Positions 51,541 through 60,800 of a stretch of 64,000 nucleotides of DNA are shown piece after piece. Each line of letters starts with the position of its first letter. The stretch's first letter is position 1. Origin of the DNA: an uncultured Clostridia bacterium. Lineage in GTDB: Bacteria; Bacillota; Clostridia; Lachnospirales; CAG-274. Both the position numbers and the translations under genes were made by a program. The notes under the pieces are model-generated. The model worked only from the letters and a program-made list of their open reading frames with translations, had not been told where the DNA came from and did not search any database. Location: contig CANRBC010000003.1 of the NCBI GenBank assembly GCA_947628755.1, positions 1-64,000 of the forward strand, given 5' to 3'.

Positions 51541-51547
51541 CACTTAT

Positions 51548-51576
51548 ATTATAGCATTTCGCATATCAAAAAGCAA
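51548..51576 (-). promoter_or_regulatory. Promoter of the antisense RNA
   Basis: On the minus strand, TTGCTT (51576-51571), 17 nt, TATAAT (51553-51548). The -35 overlaps a hairpin (AAAAGCA-AGT-TGCTTTT type, about 51568-51586) that probably terminates the leftward operon ending at 51636. A GTGACAA/TTGTCAC hairpin lies at 51611-51625. Confidence 0.7.
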
Positions 51577-51635
51577 GTGCTTTTTTATAATATAATTTGC
51601 CCTATACATTGTGACAAGTTGTCACGAAGTTTGTA

Positions 51636-51926
51636 TTAAATTTCCATTGACTTGTCTTTTGCTTTTGGCTGCTGTGTTGTTTCTGCTGCAAGTTTTTTCT
51701 CTGCCTTTGCAACAAGATTTTTAAGACTATTTGAAACGCCTTCACGCTCAGTTTGTGACAAATTGTCAATGGGCGGCTCCAAAATATAGCCCTCCTCTTT
51801 TACCCTTGTTTTTAAAATATCTAAATTATTCTCATAAGCAATAGTTTGTTCGGGATTTTGATTTCTATATAGTCTGTAGGCATCCATTTGAGGTACATAC
51901 TCCACATTTACTTTTGTATTTTTCAT
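51636..51926 (-). CDS. Small hypothetical protein with the shared C-terminal motif
   Basis: This is a 96-residue protein. The first 60 residues (VEYVPQMDAYRLYRNQNPEQ) form a small alpha/beta unit of unknown function. The last 30 contain NSLKNLVAKAEKKLAAETTQ and end in AKDKSMEI. The same tail closes the other three minus-strand proteins of this cluster. GGAG is well placed before ATG 51926. It is the last gene of the leftward operon, 22 nt after the ArdC-like gene. Confidence 0.75.
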   Translation of the reverse strand: MKNTKVNVEYVPQMDAYRLYRNQNPEQTIAYENNLDILKTRVKEEGYILEPPIDNLSQTEREGVSNSLKNLVAKAEKKLAAETTQQPKAKDKSMEI

Positions 51927-51948
51927 TGTATATCACTCCTTTTTTATA

Positions 51949-53472
51949 TTATATACTCAACTGTTCAGGCTTCTTTTGCTCGCCTGCTAAAACTTGTTTT
52001 GCGTTTTCAACAAGGAAATTCAAGCTATTGCTTTTTATCTCCTTAACGCCTTGCTCCTTAAGTTTTTTTATCGTTTCTCTATGCCGTACCATAGTAAAAT
52101 TGTCTATATCAGGATATGCATACAATTTTACTTCATCCATACTTAACTTGCTCTCGGAAAAACCGAGCCTTAATTGACACATCTGTGCAGCATTAAAATC
52201 ATTGTTTGCGACAAACTTAATTTCATCTAATGATAGTCTATCCTCAATGGCATTTACAATTTCAAACATTTTTGTCCAATCAAATGACGCAGACACAAGT
52301 ATCTGTATTTCTTTAGGTGTTGCACCTAAATCAATAGCTCGATTTATTTGTTCCATTTCTCTTGATGTAAGGTCTGGATTTTTTATGGTTGCAAGCTGAT
52401 ACGGTGTTGTCTTCGGATTTTTATATGCTTTAATAATTTCTTGCATCTGCTCTCCGCTAAAGCTGCCTAAAAAGGTCTTTAGCTGTCTGCGGGTAATTCC
52501 TTCATTTAAAGCAGCAATAGCACCTATCATTGCTCCCGCATCATATTGTGGCTTTGCAAAAACAGCTATATCCTGAGCAGATATACCATTTTCAAAAGCT
52601 GTTTTGATTTGATATAGCTGCTGTATATTAAATTTACCGGTAGCAACAATTTCATCATAATCTTTCACTTTATTTTCGCTTATGTTAATTTCGTTATCAA
52701 TTTTTTTCAAGATATAGTTTGTTTTTGACTTTACAAACTTAGCATAAGATAAAGTGTCAAATTTGTTAAAATCAGTTGACATTGCTGTTAAATCGCCATT
52801 AAATGGTAAATCAAGCGCCTTAGATATTACATAATTAACCGAACAACGTGCAAAATCACTACGTATTGGCTTATCATCAATTTTCTCAAGGTAATTATTG
52901 AGTAATGTTTGCGTAATATCAGTCAGATCTGTGTTGCCTTCTGAGATTATTTTGGACATAGAATTATCTCCGAGAAGTTTATTAACAGCAGACGAAAGTA
53001 TATCTAAGTCTGCTTTTATTGATTTTTCCTCAACTGCCGATATATTAGGGTGTATCACTTGAGAAATATCAAAAACCTTGCCTATGTTATAGTAACCTCG
53101 TTTATTCTCTTTTTCTATAGTAAGTGGCATACCTTTTTCATTGACAAACACAGTATAATCTTTATCAAGTACAGCCTGTTCTGTCGTTATTTTATTAACG
53201 CAATATACATACAAACTGACAGCCTTAGAACCTCTTGCAACCTGACCACCATATACATTTTGCCAATCTTCGTAATTGGTGAGAAAAGAGGCTTTAGGGC
53301 ATTGCTCTCGAATTAAAATATTATTTTTAAAGCTGTAATTATATAAATCAGCAAATGAATCTAAAAGTTCTTTCCACTGATAAACAGAAGAAATATCTTT
53401 AATTTTTTCTGCCGCCTTGTCGTACATTTCATTAAGAAAAGACAATCCATTATTTTTTTCTTTATCAGCCAT
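51949..53472 (-). CDS. ArdC-N-like protein with ~30-residue helical repeats and shared C-terminal motif
   Basis: This protein has 507 residues. The N-terminal domain (about 25-140) resembles the ArdC/LtrC ssDNA-binding module: YSFKNNILIREQCPKASFLT, YEDWQNVYGGQVARGSKAVS, VFDISQVI. The middle (about 275-470) consists of six to seven repeats of about 30 residues with the pattern 'F-x-x-x-Q-M-x-x-I-x-x-G-(6)-L-x-x-D-E-I-x-x-x-A-x-P', for example NNDFNAAQMCQLRLGFSESK. The tail is NSLNFLVENAKQVLAGEQKK followed by PEQLSI. No HExxH zincin motif is present, unlike the larger neighbour. ATG 53472 has GAGGAGGG upstream; the IS110 element is inserted just 5' of that site. Confidence 0.75.
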   Translation of the reverse strand: MADKEKNNGLSFLNEMYDKAAEKIKDISSVYQWKELLDSFADLYNYSFKNNILIREQCPKASFLTNYEDWQNVYGGQVARGSKAVSLYVYCVNKITTEQAVLDKDYTVFVNEKGMPLTIEKENKRGYYNIGKVFDISQVIHPNISAVEEKSIKADLDILSSAVNKLLGDNSMSKIISEGNTDLTDITQTLLNNYLEKIDDKPIRSDFARCSVNYVISKALDLPFNGDLTAMSTDFNKFDTLSYAKFVKSKTNYILKKIDNEINISENKVKDYDEIVATGKFNIQQLYQIKTAFENGISAQDIAVFAKPQYDAGAMIGAIAALNEGITRRQLKTFLGSFSGEQMQEIIKAYKNPKTTPYQLATIKNPDLTSREMEQINRAIDLGATPKEIQILVSASFDWTKMFEIVNAIEDRLSLDEIKFVANNDFNAAQMCQLRLGFSESKLSMDEVKLYAYPDIDNFTMVRHRETIKKLKEQGVKEIKSNSLNFLVENAKQVLAGEQKKPEQLSI

Positions 53473-53546
53473 ACTATTATCCCTCCTCGTATTATATAGT
53501 TATAGTGTTTAAAGCCCTTAATCAGGACTTATGTTATAATGTATAA

Positions 53547-53706
53547 GATACTGTGGATCAGTGAATTCCTCCTACCACATGATGGTTTAATATAAGGCTC
53601 TGACCACAGTCTCTTTGTACACTTGTTAATTAGTTAGATACCGCATGACGGTTTATTTAGAACGAGGTTACAATCGCAAGGAGTACCTGTGGCTCTAAAC
53701 AGTATC
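53547..53706 (+). ncRNA. Bridge RNA of the IS110 element
   Basis: An extended -10 (TGT-TATAAT, 53532-53540) predicts a start near 53547. The target-binding loop has base stem ACTGTGG-A-TCAG (53550-53561) with CTGACCACAGT (53600-53610), apical hairpin ACCA-CATGA-TGGT (53574-53586), left guide 53562-53573 and right guide 53587-53599. The donor-binding loop has base stem GTAC-A-CTTG (53617-53625) with CAAG-GA-GTAC (53677-53686) and apical hairpin ACCG-CATGA-CGGT (53640-53652). The A-T to G-C change between the two apical stems preserves pairing. Confidence 0.82.
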
Positions 53707-53733
53707 AAATTTATTTTAAAGGAGTTTTTCTGT

Positions 53734-54903
53734 ATGATTTTTGTAGGTATCGATGTTGCTAAGAATAAGCATGACTGCTTTATTATCAATTCTGACGGTG
53801 AAATCCTTTCTGATGTATTCACCATAGAAAACAACAAAGTGGGTTTTGATAAGCTCTATGAGAAAATTACTTCCGTTGCTGTTGATTTGTCCAATATAAA
53901 AGTAGGACTTGAGGCTACGGGACATTACAGCTATAACATTCTGGAGTATCTTCTCAATAAGGGTTTATCTGCGTATGTTATCAACCCACTACATACTAAT
54001 CTTTACAGAAAAAGTCTAAGCCTTAGAAAGACGAAAACCGATAAGGTAGACGCTCGCACTATTGCTATGATGTTAATGTCTGATGTAGACCTTAAGTCCT
54101 ACTCAGATACATTATACCACAACCAAGAGCTAAAGTCACTAACTCGTTATCGTTTTGATAAAGTTTCTGAACGTGCCAAGCTTAAGCAGTCTGTTTCAAG
54201 ACTTGTTACCATACTCTTCCCTGAGCTTGAAAAGCTTGTTTCAACTATCCATTCAGCTTCGGTATATGCTTTGCTTTGCGAATTTCCCGGTGCTTCTCTT
54301 ATTGCCAATGCCAATATCACAAGGCTTTCAAACTTATTGATAAAGGCTTCAAAGGGAAGACATACTAAAGACTTTGCTTTGAATGTAAAAGAAGCTGCCA
54401 TAAACTCAATAGGCTCATCTATGCCTGCAAAATCTCTTGAGTTAAAGCATACCATAAAGCTTATACAAGAACTTAATAACGAAATAGATGAAATAGAAGC
54501 CGAAATATTTAATATCATGAATGAGATCGATTCTCCTATTTTAAGCATCCCCGGTATCAACTACCGTATGGGAGCAATGATACTTGCTGAAATCGGTGAT
54601 TTCAACAGATTTGATTCTCCCGATAAGATACTTGCTTATGCAGGTCTTTCTCCATCCACTTACCAATCGGGACAACTTATGTCCTCTCATTCAAAAATGG
54701 AGAAAAGAGGTTCCAGATACCTGCGGTATGCCATCTTTAATGCTGCAAAATATGTTTGCATATGGGATCCTACCTTTGCCGCTTATCTTGCCAAAAAACG
54801 TGCCGAAGGTAAGCATTATAATGTTGCCATATCTCATGCAGCCAAAAAGCTTGTAAGAGTTATTTTTCATCTTGTAAAAACAGGTGAGCTTTATGCAAAA
54901 TAA
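53734..54903 (+). CDS. IS110-family transposase (DEDD recombinase)
   Basis: This is a 389-residue RNA-guided recombinase. The N-terminal RuvC-like DEDD domain (about 1-160) shows FVGIDVAKNKHD, LEATGHYSYNI and KTDKVDARTIAMML, supplying the Asp/Glu/Asp residues. The C-terminal Transposase_20 domain (about 260-350) shows LSIPGINYRMGAMILAEIGD, YAGLSPSTYQSG and KRGSRYLRYAIF, with the catalytic Ser of this fold probably within the SPSTYQSG region. ATG 53734 follows AAAGGAG; an earlier in-frame ATG at 53689 lies inside the bridge RNA. The frame is intact, so the element may be active. Confidence 0.95.
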   Translation: MIFVGIDVAKNKHDCFIINSDGEILSDVFTIENNKVGFDKLYEKITSVAVDLSNIKVGLEATGHYSYNILEYLLNKGLSAYVINPLHTNLYRKSLSLRKTKTDKVDARTIAMMLMSDVDLKSYSDTLYHNQELKSLTRYRFDKVSERAKLKQSVSRLVTILFPELEKLVSTIHSASVYALLCEFPGASLIANANITRLSNLLIKASKGRHTKDFALNVKEAAINSIGSSMPAKSLELKHTIKLIQELNNEIDEIEAEIFNIMNEIDSPILSIPGINYRMGAMILAEIGDFNRFDSPDKILAYAGLSPSTYQSGQLMSSHSKMEKRGSRYLRYAIFNAAKYVCIWDPTFAAYLAKKRAEGKHYNVAISHAAKKLVRVIFHLVKTGELYAK

Positions 54904-54929
54904 CCGTTAATTTTTAAACTCCTTCTTTC

Positions 54930-54952
54930 GAGCACCTTTTGATGCTCTTTTT
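54930..54952 (+). terminator. Terminator of the transposase gene
   Basis: GAGCA / TGCTC with an 8-nt loop, followed by TTTTTG, 27 nt after the stop codon. Confidence 0.65.
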
Positions 54953-55051
54953 GTCATGCAGTTTTCAATGTTCTTTTGATTTAAAATATTTTTTTTGGAT
55001 TTTAATGATTTTGTCTTGACTTTTAATAGTTAGTCTTATATTCTATATAAA

Positions 55052-55084
55052 AGTAGGGAGATATAAACATCTCCCCGCTTTTGA
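55052..55084 (-). terminator. Terminator of the pentapeptide-repeat gene
   Basis: GGGAGAT (55056-55062) pairs with ATCTCCC (55069-55075); the minus strand continues TACTTTT. It lies outside the IS, 14 nt past the stop of the upstream gene, so the ArdC-like gene beyond may need its own promoter. Confidence 0.7.
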
Positions 55085-55089
55085 TAATA

Positions 55090-57840
55090 TTAAAGTTCTA
55101 TATCTCTATCTTTCGTTTTTGACTGCTGTGTGGCTTCCTCAACAAGTTTTGTTTCAGCCTTTGCTACAATGGATTTAAAACTGTTTGTTTCCCGCTCCGG
55201 TTCATTACTTTTGAATTCGCTACCCATTAATATGGACAACACATTATCTTTATTACCTTTGGAACAAATAGTCATAACATTAAGCTGGTCGGGAGCTACA
55301 ATACACTCATTTAAATTAACTCCGTCAAAGGTTGACATTAAAAAATCATTTGTTTCAAAAATGCAATTATTAAATGTACAATTTTTTAATTGTGCTTCAT
55401 AAAATGTACATCCATGGAATGCAACATTAATAAAAGTAACATTATCCAAATTCGCATTTGATAAATTAGTTGAATCAAACAAATTACCATCGAAAACACA
55501 ATCTTTAATATGTGCATTTTCTAAATTCTTAAGGACAACTGAATCTTTAAATTTGCAATTTGTAATTTTAGCACCTTCCAAATAAAATAATAAGCGAGGA
55601 AGTGTAATAGCTGACTGTTCTTTAAGCATATCATCAAATATTACATCATTTATTGCACGATTTTTTAAATTGATAATAGCTTTTTCATCCTCTTGAATGG
55701 GTATTAATAAGTCGTTATATATTTCTTGAGTAATGACTTTGTTTGTGACAACTTGTCGTAAAGTTTCATCATTAGGTTCTGTCGGCAGATTATTAATTAT
55801 GCCATCAAAATTATTGTCATTTTGCTCAATACTGTCTTCAACAGATTTTAAGCTATCAAGATGTTTTTTCCAATCTGTTATTTCAACACCAAAAATGCCG
55901 CTAAATGATTCTATTTCCGACCTTGTATTCACCATTCCTTCCGTGTTATCCTCGTATAAACGATATATAGGACACAAATCCTTATCAAATAATTCAAGAG
56001 CTTTATCTTTTTTAAGCGGAATAAGATGATTATCTGTGTATCCATATTCGTCCCGATCTTTAATAGTTATCGTATTATCCGGCAAATTATTAAGAATATA
56101 CGCAAATTCTATATCATTTGTTACATCTTTAAATCCTAAGTCATCTACATAATAAAATGTTTCTTTATTGTCTTCTTTTTCAATGGCAATAATGTCCGAT
56201 ACAGATAAGCTATGTCCCTTAAAATCTTCAGGTCGATATAAGTTAAATTTATCGTACAATTTTTCAAGAACATCTACTATATCACTATTGCCGGCTTCAA
56301 TACTGTCAGAATATACTTCCTTATAATTTTTTAGGTTAACATTTTTTCCTACTTTTTTTACAAAATTATATGAAGCAAACCTAAGATTGCGATCATCTGA
56401 ATCTAATTGATAAATTTTGTAGTTAATTACGGTTGAAGTATGTATATTATTAATTATACTTTCAGCAGAATCTACCAGATTATCGAATGTCATTACCCTT
56501 AAATCATTATTCATTGTTTCCAAAGTATCATAAGTCCTTTGATGTATTAACTTGTCAGCCGAATACACATTGATATTGAAATTAAGAAGGTCAGCGCTTA
56601 TCTGTATAGGCAATACATTATTATTTGAAGTTTCAATTTCTGTAAAGGCTAAATCTACCTTTCTTAAGTCACTAAAATCCACTGCTCCCAGATGTTCAAC
56701 AGCAGCATATTTTGTAATATAATCTTTTGCCGTTTCTAACATTACATTATTTATTTTATCCATTTCGTTAATTATTTCTTTGAGCATGGTCTTTGACTGT
56801 TTAGTAATTAACTCCATTGATTGCATTAATTCCTTCACATTTTTATCTTGGCTCCAAGATGCTATATATTCAAATGACGCAGCAGAAGTATCTAATCCTA
56901 ACGACTTTCCTACAACGTAAGCTATACTTTCCGCTTGAATTTCTTTAGTTGATTTATCAGAGCCGTCCTTATGTAGAAAGGCATGAGCCTCTTCATGTAT
57001 CAAAACATCAAGCATCTGTAATTGAGAAATACCTGAATTAATAAATATTTCATTATCTTTAATGCTATAATATCCTACTGAATCATTCGCTAAATCAGCA
57101 CTGTAATTTATTGGACACGGAGATATGGCTTCGATTGCTTTTCTTAAAACATCAAAATTCTCAACATCTGCCGTTAAATTATTACCTAATTTAGGCAATT
57201 CAGCTCCATTTGTCTGCGAAACATCAAATACAGGTACAGTCGTAAAACCAACAATTGTTTTCTTAACTCTACCGGTTTCCTCTTGTATAGGAAGACCATT
57301 TTCACCGAGTATTATTTCCCCTGTGACAGGATCTTTTTTGTTAATTAGCACTTTTTCACTTTTTAAGAGTGGGGCATAAATCATTATTGCCTTTTCTCCT
57401 TTATTTATATACCGATTGTATTTGTTTTTCCAATCAGCAGCTGACGTTATAATTGTTGATTCAGGTCGCTGCATAAGTATCAGCAACACATTTCTGGGCG
57501 AATAATTATTAAATGTTGTCATTAAATCCAAATATTGCATATATTTTTCGCTTGTGAAAAATTCTTTACAACCTTTTTCGAGCAACTCTGTTGCTTGCTT
57601 AATTTTTTCCTGCTGTCTGTTCTGCTTAGAAAACGCCTTCCCGCCGTCAGAAATAAAGTTAAATAATTTCAGTATGTGATGTTCGGGAATATTAAAATCA
57701 TCATAAAAGGTCTTAATGTATTCCGATGCCATATCTAAACGATATTTCATACTTTTTATTTCGGGATTCTTTGCAACGCCATCTAAAAAATTATTAATTA
57801 CAATGTCATTCTCAGGTGTTATTTGTTTATTTTGCATCAT
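55090..57840 (-). CDS. Multidomain ArdC / zincin / YodL / pentapeptide-repeat protein
   Basis: This is a 916-residue polyvalent protein of the LtrC/ArdC type. In order: helical N-terminus; ArdC-N ssDNA-binding-like domain (about 90-210; NYSPRNVLLILMQRPESTII, GEKAIMIYAPLL, VFDVSQTNG); zincin metallopeptidase with DVLIHEEAHAFLH (residues 278-290) and the third ligand region IQAESIAYVVG; YodL-like domain (about 470-570); a DUF4316-like stretch (about 590-665); and pentapeptide repeats (about 755-850; ANLDNVTFINVAFHGCTFYE, AQLKNCTFNNCIFE). The end carries the shared tail NSFKSIVAKAETKLVEEATQ with KDRDIEL. Such proteins are thought to be sent into the recipient to protect incoming DNA. AAGGAGG overlaps a hairpin just upstream. 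Confidence 0.82.
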   Translation of the reverse strand: MMQNKQITPENDIVINNFLDGVAKNPEIKSMKYRLDMASEYIKTFYDDFNIPEHHILKLFNFISDGGKAFSKQNRQQEKIKQATELLEKGCKEFFTSEKYMQYLDLMTTFNNYSPRNVLLILMQRPESTIITSAADWKNKYNRYINKGEKAIMIYAPLLKSEKVLINKKDPVTGEIILGENGLPIQEETGRVKKTIVGFTTVPVFDVSQTNGAELPKLGNNLTADVENFDVLRKAIEAISPCPINYSADLANDSVGYYSIKDNEIFINSGISQLQMLDVLIHEEAHAFLHKDGSDKSTKEIQAESIAYVVGKSLGLDTSAASFEYIASWSQDKNVKELMQSMELITKQSKTMLKEIINEMDKINNVMLETAKDYITKYAAVEHLGAVDFSDLRKVDLAFTEIETSNNNVLPIQISADLLNFNINVYSADKLIHQRTYDTLETMNNDLRVMTFDNLVDSAESIINNIHTSTVINYKIYQLDSDDRNLRFASYNFVKKVGKNVNLKNYKEVYSDSIEAGNSDIVDVLEKLYDKFNLYRPEDFKGHSLSVSDIIAIEKEDNKETFYYVDDLGFKDVTNDIEFAYILNNLPDNTITIKDRDEYGYTDNHLIPLKKDKALELFDKDLCPIYRLYEDNTEGMVNTRSEIESFSGIFGVEITDWKKHLDSLKSVEDSIEQNDNNFDGIINNLPTEPNDETLRQVVTNKVITQEIYNDLLIPIQEDEKAIINLKNRAINDVIFDDMLKEQSAITLPRLLFYLEGAKITNCKFKDSVVLKNLENAHIKDCVFDGNLFDSTNLSNANLDNVTFINVAFHGCTFYEAQLKNCTFNNCIFETNDFLMSTFDGVNLNECIVAPDQLNVMTICSKGNKDNVLSILMGSEFKSNEPERETNSFKSIVAKAETKLVEEATQQSKTKDRDIEL

Positions 57841-57853
57841 AAAACCTCCTTAA

Positions 57854-57881
57854 AACAGGGTAGCAAAATGGCTACCCTGTT
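57854..57881 (-). terminator. Hairpin between the helicase and pentapeptide-repeat genes
   Basis: A perfect 11-bp stem, AACAGGGTAGC / GCTACCCTGTT with loop AAAATG; on the minus strand it is followed by TTTTAAGGAGG. It lies directly after one stop and before the next ribosome-binding site, so it acts as attenuator or spacer inside the operon. Confidence 0.65.
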
Positions 57882-57883
57882 AA

Positions 57884-60800
57884 TTATTCTATTTCATCTT
57901 GTTTTTTTGTTGTTTGATTTGATATGTTTTCCGATGAAGCAGATTGAGAAATTAACTTTTCCTCGGCATTTGCTACAAGATTCTTTAGGCTATTCGGCTC
58001 TTGTTCAATTTCAGCCTTGTCTTTAATATTTTCACCTATAATTTTATTGTCATTTTTTTCTTTTGCGGGAGTGTTAATTAAATCCTCTACTTCCAATAAT
58101 CTCTTTTGCGCAGCTTTTAATTCATCTTCATGCGCAAATGGTTTTTGGATTTCCAATGCTATTGTCTTAAGCTGCTGTTCATAAGATTTTACAGATGTGT
58201 TTATTTTTTCAAGCTGCTGTTGTAAAGACTTTAATAAATTAGATAACTTAATAGCATTGCCCTGAGCAGAATCACTTAATTCAAGAGAATATTGTTTATG
58301 CCCTGTTAAAATAAGATATTTACTATGAGATACAATCTCATACGATACGCTAAGTGCAAATCCACAATATTCACCAATTTTTTCATCAATGAGAGCAGTA
58401 TCTGACTTACTAAATACGTTAAGAATTGCTGTTTGTGCATCTAAAGATTTTGTATATAATTTACCCTTGACAGACATTGTAAAATTATTTTCGGAAAAAT
58501 TATTATTAAATAAATCTATATCTTTAGCTACAGCTTCCGCCATTGATTTATATTTTGTAATTTTATTAGGTAAATCAATATAAAGAGCATTTTCAAAGCT
58601 ATACATCTGCTTATTATACATAGATTTTTGCATAGACAAACGACTTATCTTAATATCTAAATCCATCTTTTCTTTAATTAATGGATTACCCGTTGCGAGT
58701 GCTTTAACTTCTGCATAGCTGAGTGTTGTTTCATCTATATCCTCTGCAACTCTTATAGGGCTTTTTGAAGTCATAATCTGACTAATAAATTTTTGTTTAT
58801 TTTCTATGAGCTGCCAACTGTAGCTGTCAAAAGTGCCTTCCGTCACATATCGAAATATATGTACCTTTTTGTGCATATTTCCTTGTCTTAGTATACGCCC
58901 CTCCTGTTGCTCAATGTCTGACGGTCGCCACGGTACATCAAGATGATGCAAGCCAATTAACCTGTCTTGGACATTTGTTCCTGCACCCATCTTAGATGTG
59001 GAGCCAAGAAGAAAACGTACATTTCCTGAGCGCACTTTTGCAAAAAGTTCCTTTTTCTGAGTTTCAGTATTCGCATCGTGAATAAAAGCTATTTCATTTT
59101 CTGGGACACCCTTTGAAATTAATTTTTCTTTTACTGCATTATATATGCTAAACTCTCCTGATTTCTTAGGGGTAGAAATATCGCAGAAAATAAGCTGAGT
59201 AGATTTAGTATTATCATATTTTTTATAAAGAGAATAAGCGTTTTCAACGCATCTGTCTACTTTACTATTTGGAGAAGCAGCAAAAGTAGGGTCATACAAT
59301 CTTTGATCAAGAGCGATTTTTCTGCCGTCACTCGTTATTTTAAGCATATTATCTTCTGAACTATCAATACCACCGCTCCTCACCTTTTCAGCCCTTTCTG
59401 CCAGAGATGCTATGAGTTCTTTTTGTAACGCAGTTGGTGCTATAACCTCATTGTGGTATTCTGCCTCCGGTACGGGTAAATTAAGTGTATCTTTAGGTTT
59501 AATATCTGCGCATTCTTTAAACATGGACATTAACTCAGGCAAGTTATAAAATTTGGAAAACCTTGTTTTTGTTTGATAACCGGAGCCTTCAGGTTTTAAC
59601 TCAACAGAATTGATTGTTTCTCCAAAAGTGGATGCCCACGCATCAAAATGAATTAATCCTCTCTCCTGCAGAGAATTATATTGCAAATATTTCATATTGG
59701 TATACATTTCCGTCATACTATTACTAATCGGCGTACCGGTTGCAAAAACTATGCCCTTTCCCCCTGTGATTTCATCAATATACCTGCATTTCTGAAACAT
59801 ATCTGTGGACTTTTTCGCATCAGTCGAAGAAATTCCCGCAACATTCGTCATTTTTGTGTAAAGGAATAAATTCTTATAATTATGACTCTCGTCCACATAC
59901 AATCGGTCTACACCCAATTCTTCAAATGTAACAACATCGTCTTTTTTACTGTCAAGCAAATTTTGTAATTTATTAAGCAATCCCTTCTTGGAACGTTCAA
60001 GATTTTTTACAGACGGTGTTTTGCCCTCTGCTGCACTAAGTAATGATATAGCATCTGTAATATCATCAATTTCTTTTTGTAAATACATCTGCTGACGCTC
60101 CATAGAAATGGGTATCTTTTCAAACTGACTATGTCCTATAATTACAGCATCCCAATTACCTGTTGCGATTTTAGAACAAAACTTCTTTCTGTTCAAAGGT
60201 TCAAAATCTTTTTTTGTAGAAACTAAAATGTTTGCAGCAGGATATAAATGCATAAATTCAGAAGCCCATTGTTCTGTCAAATGATTTGGCACAACAAACA
60301 GCGGTTTTTCACACAACCCAAGTCTTTTGCTTTCCATGGCAGAAGCCGCCATTTCATAAGTTTTTCCTGCGCCAACTGCGTGAGCAAGTAAAGTATTATC
60401 ACCAAAAAGTGTATGCGCAACTGCGTTAAGCTGGTGTGGCTGTAAACTAATTTCAGGATTCATTCCTTCAAAATTCAAAAAAGACCCATCATATTCACGC
60501 GGTCTAATACAATTAAATTTTTCATTATATAAAGTGCAAAGATTTTCACGTCTTTCTATGTCGCTGAATATCCAGTCCTTAAATGTATCTTTTAATTCCT
60601 GTTGCTTTAAACTTGCTTCTTTTGTGGCTTCTTTATTCGTAATATATTTTCCACTATCATCCTTATCACGTATAACAACAGACTTTAAATTAAGAGATTG
60701 CTCAAGAATTTCAAGTGCATTCATTCGATTAGTACCATATTTTTTATTAATCAGCACATTGTCATAAATAAGCCACGCTTTATTTTTTTCTGTAATATTC

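Larger units (their letters stand above)
51413..51541 (-). ncRNA. Candidate antisense antitoxin RNA
   Basis: A transcript from the minus-strand promoter at 51576-51548 would start near 51541, read through hairpin 51511-51540, and stop at the GC-rich stem 51416-51452 followed by six T on this strand. That is about 130 nt. It is fully complementary to the last 10 codons and 3' UTR of the 39-aa peptide mRNA, including the 3' pairing arm. Confidence 0.55.
53488..55036 (+). mobile_element. IS110-family insertion sequence with bridge RNA
   Basis: The element comprises a left non-coding end with a bridge RNA, one transposase gene and a 130-bp right end. Boundaries are inferred from the bridge-RNA guides: core dinucleotide CT at 53486-53487 on the left and at 55035-55036 on the right. 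Joining the flanks gives CCCTCCT followed by TATATTC, which matches both target guides. There are no terminal inverted repeats, as expected for IS110. Size about 1.55 kb. Confidence 0.8.

Noticed and set aside
54904-55034. Transposon terminal inverted repeats for the IS
   Set aside because: No inverted repeats match between the two ends; IS110 elements do not have them, and the boundaries are better defined by the bridge-RNA guides.
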